From: Brienomyrus brachyistius
Lineage: Eukaryota > Chordata > Actinopteri > Osteoglossiformes > Mormyridae
Reading direction: 5' to 3'
DNA length: 64,000 nt
NCBI RefSeq assembly: GCF_023856365.1
Contig: NC_064551.1
Location: 2,312,501 to 2,376,500, forward strand
Part shown: positions 1 to 12,000 of the stretch, piece by piece
How positions within the stretch are numbered: position 1 is the first letter of the stretch
Layout of the letters: each line of letters opens with the position of its first letter
Notes under the pieces: generated by a model
Told to the model about the DNA's origin: nothing
The model's database searches: none
What the model saw: the letters and a program-made list of their open reading frames with translations, nothing else
Position numbers and translations under genes: made by a program

Positions 1-3000
1 TAATCTGCTTTCACTGAGAAGTGAGACAGAGGCTTGTGGTTTGAGGTGAATGAAGTGAGCAGAACCAAACTGGGATATCAGGAGGGTCATGGGTAATTTC
101 ACAGATCTTTCTGGAACCGTTTCGGGTAGTTCTTCGTTTTAGTTCTCAGCCTTAGTATGTGCTAGAAATATTAGTCTGAGGTAATATTTTAAGAGTAGGG
201 TGCAGTGATTTATTACGGGGTTGTCAGTGATGGTGGTCCGTTTATCTGTATCTGCTGTTCACTCAAGGACGGAACATAGAATGACAGGCTGGTAATGACA
301 CTGTTTGGGGGGGTTGTAAATCTCTCTCTCTCTCTCTCTGCCCCCCCCCCTCTCTGCCTCTCTCTCTCTGCCCCCTCTCTCTCTCTGCCTCCCCGACAGA
401 CGCTGCTGGAGTACGCAAGCCGATGGCGGATGGAGGAGGACCCACTGCCCCTGGTGCAGGTGTACACCACGGCCCTCGTGAGCTACGCCCGTGCCGCGGC
501 CTGCCTCTCCATGCAGTGCGAGAACGTTCAGCTGGTTCTTGAGCGCCTCACGCTGTGAGTGTATCCCTAACATATACCTAAACCAGCCCGTCGCTTTAAA
601 TCAAGGCGCGCGAGCAGAAACTGCGAACTCCCTGTATGTTTATCGTCATCGTTAGCGCCGTGGTTGTTGTGGATTTCGGTAACTAACGACGCTGTCAGTT
701 TATGTTGCTGTACTGCTAAAATGACTTTAATGCTTTGTGTTGAAATCATGGGTTCCTCGTCTTTAACCAACATGCCCTCTGCTGGCCATTTCTGCTTAAG
801 AGGATGCCAGAGAAATGGGCAAAATTACAGTCAGTACAAACGCAAGATGTGTTTGGGGGTTGTTTTGATTTTTTACGAGCTCTTTGTTTTACCCTGTTCA
901 GCCGGGTGTTTTCGTAGGCAGCGCCTGGTTAAAGGGTAACTTGGGTGATTTCCACATCATACGCAGCTAGATTTGTACCAAGAAGCTTGTTTGTCAACCA
1001 GGGGAATGGTGTGTCTGAGAGAGCACTAAGACACACTGAACACACACACTGGAGACCAGGGCTGCTCATTCCTGCTCGTGATGGTCTACACCCCCAGTCC
1101 CCCGCAGAGCTTAGGCACAGCCCTAATTTAACACCCCCGATACAGATAGTCAGGTCCTTCAGTCGCATCTTAGTATTAGAGGTAGAGGCTAAGCTCTGCA
1201 GGATGATGGATCTCCAGGAGCAGAAATGAGAAGCCCTGCTGTAGATGCCCATCTCCCAAGGAAATAGTTTTCTAACAACATTAGGAGTGGAATGTGTCCT
1301 TTGTGTGTGTTCGATTTCATCAAGTTTATATTTCGGAAGTAATGTGGGCAAATGAAGTCATGGAGACGGGCTCTGGGAGCATCTCGCCACACCTGGGATT
1401 TGACATACGGGGTCCTGCTCAGGGTCTCTGCGGAGATGGTCAGAGTGCAGTGTAATGACCTGCGACCTGCCCGGCAAGGTCAGTGAGCACTGCACAGTGT
1501 GCTGTGTTTCTCAAGAAGACACGAAACCGGCAAAAATGTACGGCGGGAGAAAAGTCATTTTGCGATCCGCCCACCCAGTAGCAGAAGGGGTAAAGTCTGG
1601 CTTTAAAATGATCAGAAATGTGGGGGAGTGGGCTTCTGGTGAAAGGGGATGTGTGTGTTAAGGAGGAGATGGGGGAGGGGAGTATGCCCGGGGCTGGGAC
1701 AAGGAGGCGCGGACGGCAGCGGCGCTCATTAGACATCTCCATCATCCCTCCTCTGTCCTTGCGGTGATATAATGAAGCACAGCGAAATGGAGGCAGGCCA
1801 GCAGATGAAGGCAGGCCGGCAAATGGAGGCAGAGGTGCCGAGTCGGAGCGGGAGATGAAACGATGTCCGGCTGCTCGCTCTGTGTCCGAGACAAAGCGGG
1901 GTGACGGGTGACAGGCCCGTCCCTCATAATTACTCCTGATTTGTGGCCATTTATCTCATCTTCAGGAATATCTACTGGCAGGAGTGACCAGGAGGCATAA
2001 ATTAAATAGAGCCTGTCTCCCCCCCCCAACCGATATGCTTTAGTGTGGCTGTTTACTGAGTGATAAATTAACAGGAACGACTTTTAAATGCATGAGTTTC
2101 AGACGGACTGCACGTCACGGTACTTAATCACAATTTTCATGGCTGATTATGGCGCATGGATCTTGGGATTGAAAAAATAAGCGTCCCATGGAATTTTCTT
2201 TGGCCTCCCTTCCCGAATTACTGCGCGCACAGGCCTGAGAGTGCATTTTAAGGGAGATTTTTACGATGCTGCAAACCGGATATTCCCATCCCGGGTCTTG
2301 CCCATCTCCCGTTTTATGAGGGATGCTGTATAAAAATGAAGTCATGCATATTTTAGTTCTGTTGTGTGCATGTAGAGAGCGCTGCTGTTTTTAATGGTGC
2401 TGTTTAGGACACAGGAATGGTTGTGATCACAGCGCCCCCTCGGCTGGCGGTGGCTGGGTTACAGCTACACTGGCCTTTAGCTGCCCTCTGCTGCCCTGCA
2501 GTTTGAGGTGACACGTGGGCCGCCTGTCGGCGGTGGTGCCCGTCTAGCCTCCCGGTGCCCCCCCTGCCTCCTGGACCCCCCATGCCTGTCCCTTGTCCCC
2601 ACATGGCCCCCGTCAGGGTGATTCCTTTCCACCCCCGCCACCCCTGGCTGCGAGGCTCCATACTGGTGCCATGTGATGTGACACGTGCACTGACTGTGAC
2701 CCCCACTGGCTGTGCAGGAGCTGCGTGGAGCTGCTGCTTTCGCTGCCGGAGCCCGTGCCCGTCGCCCTGTGGAAGGACGTCCAAGTCTCTGTGCAGGTAA
2801 CATCACCGCATGCCTCTGCCATTATCATTCCTGGAGCGTCTTCATCGGCAGGATAAAAATCATGTTTGTTTAATTAGTTGGTAGCTGCATTAGAAGTTCT
2901 TAAATTAGCGTAGTGTGACGGCTTGTTACTGTTTGGCTGAGGGTTTGTCACGGTATTGGTTTGGGGTTCATTTCTTGACATAGTGATTAGCGTACATTCT

Positions 3001-6000
3001 CACTCTTTGTTACGTCTGGAGTGTGTTTATTTCATGCTATAGCTGGATGTTCAGGAGCACTTAGGCTCTTCCCGCACACACCCTGGGGCTTGCACATCTC
3101 TCGTGTCGGTGCTGTGTAGATGGTCCCTCCTGCTTCTTCCGGCACTGACCCTGCACGCCCTGGGGCTTGCACGTCTCGTGTGGGTGCTGTGTAGATGGTC
3201 CCTCCTGCTTCTTCCGGCACCCTGCAGTTTTGGTAGATGTGTAACGGAAGGCGGTGGCTTTCACTGGTGAGACGATGTGTAGTATTAGTGTTGCAGCACT
3301 TACAGCTGCAAAGACCTTCTGTAGGATTGACAGGATTTCTTGTTCATATACAGTTTTACAGGGTTTCGCGCTCATGCTGGTGGTAAGAGTCGTCATTTTG
3401 CCCTGTAACCCTGGCCTGCTGTCTCTTTATGTAGAGAGAAATGAAAGGAGGTACACTCTGCTTGTTTGGCGGCAACGGAAGGCTGCTGTTTCCTTCCGTA
3501 TCCCTGGCGTGATTGAGGGCAGGCTTCGCAGCGCCCCTGACATTCCCAGATCTTAGCGGGGTCACCCAGTCCCCGGAGCAGCTGGGGTTAAGGACTTTGC
3601 TCAGGGTATCCTGTGGTGACGTCACTCTGGATTTGAGCCGGCAACCTTCCGATCACTGGCACGGCGCCCTGACCCGCCGAGCTGCACAGGGTTACGCCAT
3701 CCTCAGGCGTCCCAGCAGTGGTGTAAGCGGGCACCTTCCAGGTGTCCTATTTAAAGTGGCCTCCCTATTGGAGGAGGCTGCTGACTCCTCGTCTCTCCTG
3801 TCCACAGGCAGCGGACGGTCTGCTGCAGCAGAGTGGCGTCTCGCAGCTGCGCATGCTGTCCGTGCTGGCGCAGGAGAGTGGCCCATGGACCAATGCCACG
3901 CTGCAGAGCATCGTGTCCAAGGAGGCGCCTGAAACAAGCAAAGGTAAAAATAATAAAGTAAAAAGTTAATAAACTGGGACAGAGCTGTGTGATGCATTTG
4001 CCCACCTTGTGCTCTGACCTTCAGGTATTGTCACCTGCATTGTGTTGCTCAGCACTGTGTTGGTTTTATTTGGTGATCCACTGAACCCCCCCCCCCCACC
4101 CCTCCCGGATTTCCCCAGTCCAAGAGCTTCTAGCAGCAGAGGGTCCTGTGCTGCTGGAAATGCGGGTGAAGCACCTCGTGAAGGAGAACCGCATGGAAAT
4201 GGCTGCCCTGCTGGCCAAGGTGTGCGCTGAATACCCCGGGTTCGAGGGGAAGGGCCACTTCAAACAGACCTACCTGGTCTGTCTGTGCGCCGTGGCCTCG
4301 CGGGACCAGCTGATGCAGGAGGTGAGCTCGTCATTCAGGAAGGAAGATCAGAGGAACCCCCCCTCCCCACCCACAGGACACATTCCACTGACCCCCCCCC
4401 CCCCCCACTTGTCCTGGATCTGAGCTCAAAGTTCAAAGAATAAAATGCTTGAGTGCTGCTCTTAATTTATTTGGGTATGAATAATATAAGTTTATTATAT
4501 AGACAAAACTATTTTAAGATTTGGTAAGTTGTATCTGAATAGAACCTTTGTGGTGGTGTAATTAATGGCCTTGTCCACCAGAGGGCGAGATACAGAGTTA
4601 AATGACATTCCTTTGCAGTTTGGTGATGCAGCCTCATGCTTTCCCATGTACTCTGTGTCAGAAAACATGAACATATGCTGCCCACTGAGATCTGGGACTC
4701 CTATGTAACGCAGGCCCTGGACTTTTCTGCCTTATTTGTTTTTGAAAGCTTTGTTAACCTGTTGACTGTGTGTCTGAGCACAGTGCAGGTGCCTCCGTTT
4801 CACTGACAGTGGCCCTCATTTTCGCAGCTCTCCCAGGTGGACTGCAGGGATGCTTTGGAGATGATCTGTAACCTGGAGTCAGAGGGGGACGAGAAGGGAG
4901 CCCTGGGCCTTTGCTCTGCCTTCCTCATGAGGCAGCTCCTCCAGGGAGACATGTACTGTGCTTGGTGAGTGAGCCCTGCCTCTGCCGCCCTGCCCCGCCT
5001 CTGCCGCCCCGCCTCTGCCGCCCTGCCCCGCCTCTGCCGCCCTGCCCCGCCTCTGCCGCCCTGCCCCGCCTCTGCCGCCCTGCCCCGCCTCTGCCGCCCC
5101 GCCCCGCCTCTGCCGCCCCGCCCCGCCTCTGCCGCCCCGCCTCTGCCGCCCCGCCTCTGCCGCCCCGCCTCTGCCGCCCTGCCCCGCCTCTGCCGCCCTG
5201 CCCCGCCTCTGCCGCCCTGCCCCGCCTCTGCCGCCCCGCCCCGCCTCTGCCGCCCCGCCCCGCCTCTGCCGCCCCGCCTCTGCCGCCCCGCCCCGCCTCT
5301 GCCGCCCCGCCCCGCCTCTGCCGCCCCGCCCCGCCTCTGCCGCCCTGCCCCGCCTCTGCCGCCCCGCCTCTGCCACCCCGCCTCTGCCGCCCCGCCTCTG
5401 CCACCCTGCCTCTGCCGCCTCATCTTTCCAAAAATACCCACCTCTTCTCACATTTTGCATTTTAGTCCAGAGTTTCTCAACCCAGTCCTTGGGGACCACC
5501 TGACAGTCCACAGTTTTGCTCCATCCCAGCTCCCAGGAAGTTAGGAGGGAGCAAAACTGTGGACTGTCTGGCTGCCCACGAGGACTGGATTGAGGAACAC
5601 AGTTTTAGAATTCCCAGCCACATTTGTCCTCACATTTTGAAAAGTTCATTGAGGGCATTAGTGATGGACTGCTTGTCCAGATGAAGCCTTACAGCCCTCC
5701 GTGTCCTTGCAGGGAGCTCACACTCTTCTGGAGCAAGCTGCTGAAACGCCTGGAATTGTCAGCACAGGCGTTCCTGGAGAGATGTCGTCAGATGTCCCTG
5801 CTCTCCAAGACCGTGTACCACATCCTCTTTCTCATCAAGGTCATCCAGTCAGAGGTGGGTCGCTCACTGTTTCCATTTGGCTGGATAGAAGAAGGTAAAA
5901 GCCTCATATGTCTATAGTGTATATTGCTCACTCTTTTAGCATTTTTTTACAAATGTAATTTCAGATTTGATGTTTACTTGCGGAGGATGGATGGTGGCGC

Positions 6001-9000
6001 GACGCGCTGAATGACCCTGTCTGTGATCGAGGAGGTCCCTGGTTCAAACCTCAGGAGAGCAGTATTTCTGGGGCGGCATGGTGGTGCAGTGGTTAGCGCT
6101 GTTGCCTCACACCTCTGGGACCCGGGTTCGAGTCTCCGCCTGGGTCACATGTGTGCGGAGTTTGCATGTTCTCCCCATGTCGTCGTGGGGTTTCCTCCGG
6201 GTACTCCGGTTTCCCCCCACAGTCCAAAAACATGCTGAGGCTAATTGGACTTGCTAAATTGCCTGTAGGTGTGCATGTGTGAGTGACTGGTGTGTGAGTG
6301 TGCCCTGCGATGGGCTGGCCCCCCATCCTGGGTTGTTCCCTGCCTCATGCCCATTGTTTCCGGGATAGGCTCCGGACCTCCCGTGACCCAGCAGGATAAG
6401 CGGTTTGGAAAATGGATGGATGGATGTTTACTTAATGGCTTTCAATTTTGGACCAACCCAGTGTTCACTACACACCCTGCATAGCTGAGAGTTACATGGT
6501 GCTTTATGGGGCAATGCCGAAATTCAGATTTTTCTAATGTATTTTTTTTCTATTCCTGCAACAGCTGGAGGATGTGGGCCTGCCCGTGTGCATTGAGATG
6601 TGCATAAGAGCCCTGCAGATGGAGTCTGGGGAAAGCGGAAACACTAAGGCAACTATTTGCAAGACTATTTCCTGCTTGTTGCCCTCTGACTTGGAAGTTA
6701 AGCGGGCATGCCAGCTAACGGAGTTCCTCCTGGAGCCTACAGTGGACTCCTATTATGCTGTGGAGACTCTGTACAATGAGCCGGACCAGAAGTTTGAGGA
6801 AGAAAATCTGCCGGTTCCTAATTCACTGCGCTGTGAGCTTCTACTAGTGTTCAAAAGGCAGTGGCCTTTTGATCCAGAATTCTGGGACTGGAAAACCCTC
6901 AAGCGCCACTGTTTAGCTTTGATGGGAGAGGAGGCATCCATCGTGTCATCGATCGACGAGCTGAACGACAGTGAGAACCCGGAAGGGCTCGAGGAAGATG
7001 AGATGGGCAAAGGTCTGGAGCTCAAAGATCAGATGGAGTGTTTCTGGGATACAACAAATGAGCTCAATGAAATGACTGATGAAAGGAAGAAGAAGAGGGA
7101 AATTAAAAAGCTGAGAGAGAAGGGTTTTATCTCTGCCCGGTTCAGAAATTGGCAGGCCTACATGCAGTACTGTGTCTTGTGCGACAAAGAGTTTCTCGGT
7201 CACCGTATCGTGCGACACGCACAGACGCACGTCAAAGACGGGGTTTACAGCTGCCCCATATGTGCGGAATCCTTCGACAATAAGGACGTGCTGGTGCCGC
7301 ACGTGGCGTCGCACGTGAAACAGTCTTGCAAAGAGCGACTTGCTGCTATGAAAACTAGCAGGAAATTGGCCAACGCCTCAAAAATGGCAGCGGCCAATGC
7401 CACCGCGCAAAAAGAGCGATTGCTTGAAAGCCAGCTCTGCAAGCCGAAGTCAAAAGAAGTCTCGGATCATGTGAACTCTTCACATTGTAATAATGCTGAC
7501 GCTCCAGTGTTGGACAAAGATGAGCTGTCCACTGTCAGAACAGATAACGTGGAGGAGTACTCTTGTCCCGTGGCAAATTGTCGGAAAGGCTTTAAGTACT
7601 TCAGAAACCTGATAGCCCATGTGAAGGCGCATGAAAACAATGACGAGGCCAAGCGGTTTCTCGAGATGCAAAGCAAGAAGGTGGTTTGCCAGTACTGCCG
7701 TCGGCAGTTTGTCAGCGTCACCCACCTGAACGATCACCTGCAAGTGCACTGCGGTGTCAGGCCGTATATTTGCATACAGCTGAACTGCAAAGCCAGCTTC
7801 CTCTCCAACGCTGAGCTTCTCTTGCACCGGAAAGAACACGCGGTGTTTAAGGCCAAGTGCATGTTTCCAAACTGCGGAAGGGTGTTTCATGAAGCGTACA
7901 TGCTTTATGATCACGAAGCCCAACATTACAAGACGTTCACTTGCAGAGAGCCTGGCTGTAGTAAAATTTTCCACTCGCAGACGCAGCTGGATTTGCATCA
8001 GGAGGATCACGTGGTGAAGGAGGAAGACATTGCAACCAAGGACCAAACTCTGACTGAACTAGCAGAACTCCCACTTCTCTCTGTCAAACAGGAACCAAAC
8101 AATTCCTCGTTCGAACAGGGAGCAGACTTCTCTGTATCTGATGACGTACCCATTGAACAGAAATCCTTCCCTCAATGTCAAGCTGGACAGAGTACTCTGA
8201 GCACACCTGTAGATAATCTGTCTCTCCCAGTTCCAGTGAAAGTAAAGCACTCTGTTGAGAGCATGCTCAACACCGAACTGGGTGTTCCTCCTGTGCCAGG
8301 ATCTGACTGCGAAGAATCTTTCCAGAATGACCCATCTGCATTGGCCCAGCCACAGTTCTCATCAACATGCACAGACACCTTTCCGATTGGTTCGCCTGCT
8401 GCCCTTTGCTTGTCTGAGCCGAATCAGCCGAGGGTTGCAGATTCTGCGACCCTTCCTCTCCACGCTGATCCGGGGCAAATGATTACTCCAGCTCTGTTGC
8501 CTGTTCCATACCAGGGAGTTTTACAGGACTCAAATGCACCTTCACGCCTGGATATTCTGCAGGGTACAATGCAGTCTTTTCCCTGTCACAATCAGGGCTG
8601 TCTTCAAAAAGACATGAATGATGTAAGGGATGAAAGTAAAGGATCAATATCAGTACCATGTCCAGGACTGTTTGTAAACAATAACCTGCCAACGGAGCAA
8701 TCCCCACACTGCATATCGGCCGTGATGCCTGGCATTCACACATCTGCTGGCTCTCAGGCAGGTCCCCCACCAACTGCCCCTCTGACGGTATATGGAGGTG
8801 GAACCACAAGCACAGTCGCTCCATCTACATGCCTGGGCAATCCAGTTCCACCTGAAGGAGCTACGCAACCAAAAGAGAGACACAACTGTGCTTTCGAGTC
8901 ATGCACCAGGAACTACAGCTCCTACAGAAGTGTCACCAAGCACATGAAAGCAGCGCATCCTGAGTTCTATGCAGACTGGAAGTTGGCAAAGAAAAATAAT

Positions 9001-12000
9001 CGGATCCCCAAGACTGTGATACACAGTGTGTCTGTGGGTAGAAATCTGAACTCTGTGGCACCCTCGCAGGACCGAAGGCTCAGCAGTGCCCCCGTATCTG
9101 TGGTCCAGATGCAGATGCAGAACACCGTCAGCCAGTCTCTGCCCTATTCTGCAGCTTGTCCAGATCCTGCTGGCTCCAACACGTCCATCTCGCTCTCGGA
9201 CGCCGGCGCGAATATGACTCTGCCAAACCAAATGGGAAATATCTTAAACCCAATATTGCTGTCCCAGTTAGGAAACTCTCAGAACCAGTCTGGGTCAGTA
9301 CCGCCACATGTTGGGCTTAGTACTCCCTGGCCCTCACAGTCTGGGAACAATCCGGACGTTTCCCAACCAGTAGTATGCCCTTCTCATATGTTGTCCTCAC
9401 ACATTCATGGTCTTCCTAATCCGCCTTATACTTCCCAGATGAACACATCTAATGTTGGACCCCAGCCAGCAGAGATGGGTCAGCCTGCCCTGCAAGCAGT
9501 GCACACTGTGACTGGTAATCCATTCTTGCAGTCACAGGTGGAAAGCAGTACAGCATTGCCAGAAGGTACTCCAGGGGACAGTTTACATACTCCCTGTGTT
9601 TCCAGTTTTGTTCCTAACATTACCCAAGGTACACCAGCACAGATGGGTACAGCACAAATCCAAAACCAAGGATTTGGTCACACTAGTCAGATCGTGCCCT
9701 CTAATTCAAAGGGAATGACTAATCCAATGTTGACATCAGCAATGGAGAGCCTTCCACGTTCTGTCATGCCTTCTTATATGGAGGATATTAAGGATGCTGT
9801 GATATCAGAATCTGTAGAAAATTCGGGCCCTCTGTACCCACCACAGATACAAAACACGGCATTTTCCGACTTCAAACCCCCAGAAAGGATTGTTAATGTG
9901 CAGATGAAGAATAATGTGAACTCGGATTTTGCCTCTGAAGGAAATTCGACGCTGCAAGCATCGCCTGACCAAGGGCCAGCGCATAACAGCAATGCGTTAC
10001 CATCCAATGGTGATGGCCTGGTAGTGAAACGAACCAAGCGGAACAAAAGAGCAAAGTGGCCTGCCATTATAAAAGATGGAAAGTTCATCTGTTGCCGGTG
10101 TTTCAGGGAGTTCTCCAGCCCGAAATCACTCGGAGGTCACTTGTCAAAGCGTTCTCATTGCAAAGCCTTTGATGAAACTGACCTTTCTACGGATCTGCCC
10201 GCATCATTTCTTGATCTTCTTAATTCACCACATGTTTTAAACACTGCACAGCAACCAGTGGCTTCAAATTTTAACCCTGCAATGACTTTCAAAGACCAGA
10301 CTAATCAGCCACTGGACAGGTGCTCATTAGACTCGAGGTTTTTCCCTAATGTGACATTCCCCCAAGCCAATGGCTCGGCTTATTCTAGTTCCGATGGGCA
10401 AAACGGTGATGTCCTGAAGCAAGTTATTGATAATCCGACAATCCAAGACCTCTTCGAAACCTCTGGAATTCCACGGACGTTCCAGAATCCTTGTGTCTCT
10501 TACGCTCCCGATGGTCGTTTGCCAGAAAGCACAGTCATTCAGCACACTGGCAATATTCCAGTCAAGACAAAAAATGAACCGGACGGAGAAGATTTTATCA
10601 AGCAAGAAGCAGACTGTAGGTTTGGAGGTCATGACTTTTCTGACTCTGTCCTTTCTGAGATAATGGCAGAGAACAATTCTGCTGTTTCACTGAGCAGTCT
10701 TCCAACAGATCACCTAAATCAGATACTCAGAGCAGAGACTATGATGAAGATGAGAGAAAATAAGGGGAATGAAGATTCCCAGCAGGAAGGGATATCAAAT
10801 GATGGTCTCTTGGCAGCAATGGCCAGTTTGGCACAAAACCTTATGACAAATCCATTGTTGCAGATAACCTCATCTGACTCCAGCGAGCACACACTGACAC
10901 CAGTCAGCCCTCAAGATGATGTAGAGAAGAAACAGTCCGAGCAGAATGTCAAGAAGAAACTTCGTGAACAAATTTTAGCAGGGGACCTTCTCAGAAGGGG
11001 CAGTTTGTCTCGACCCTCTGGTGCTGATGTGAATGCCAGTCCAAGAAACCTAAGTCTGCAGAACCCTGTCCCCCAAACTTTGGATGACCAGCAAAGTTCA
11101 GAGTCCTCAAAAGTGGTTCAGGTGATGCCTAATGGGAACCTCAGGTCTGAGGTGAACAGCATTGGAATGGTGACTGAGGCCTCTTCTAAGAATTTTGGGA
11201 GCTTATCAAAGTTAAGTGCGAGTCAGCAGGGAAGGACTCCTTTAGTTCCACCAGAGGCTCCAGCTACAGCAGCCTCTGTGATAAATGACACGGACACTGG
11301 TCCTCTCTTGTCCGCAGTTGTAGATGAAACAGTCATGGAAATTCAAAGAGCTTTAGAGAAATTAGATTTAGACAAGGAGGTTAGTGAGAACACCCAAGCA
11401 ACAAAAATCTGTCCCCCTGTTATGAACCCTAGTTTAAACAGCATAGTTGTAAATAATACTGATTCTGTGAAGCCAAACATCACTGTAGCCCTAGATGAAT
11501 GTTTGAAACCATTCGTTTGTGAAAACGAGGGCTGCAAGTACAGAGCTATGACAAAAGATGCTCTCTTCAAACACCTTTCAAAAACACACAATTACACCGG
11601 CGAGATGATCAATGAAATCAAGAAAAATCACGGTAAATTCGCCCCATTTCGCTGCCAGATGTGCAATAAGACATTCACCCGAAATTCAAATCTTAGAGCC
11701 CATTGTCAGACCGTTCACAGCTTGTCTCAAGATGAAATGATCAGGCTGAGAATAAAGCGACAGTGCAACAAAAAGCCTGAGATACAAGTCAGTAATGACC
11801 AGGTCAGTGGAGAGAAGAACAATCTCCTGTTCACTGCAGTAGGCCATAGAAAGCTTAATGAAAGCTTCGTAAAACAACATTTGCCTACAGATGCTGGGCA
11901 GAACAGCTCAGATGCTATATTGACGCAAAATACGATCGACGCGCAAAAAAGAGCAAGCCAAGAACACCATCCGAAGTCTTTTGAGGTGAAGCCAGCTTGT

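Noticed and set aside
3513..3932. Plus-strand open frame of 139 codons across a znf292 exon
   Set aside because: It runs through a repeat and reads the znf292 exon 3808-3943 in the wrong frame.
4800..5544. Several open frames of 159-213 codons on both strands rich in Ala, Gly, Arg or Pro, Leu
   Set aside because: They are translations of the minisatellite in several frames and have no independent support.
6011..6326. Short open frames at 6011-6326
   Set aside because: They translate the SINE.
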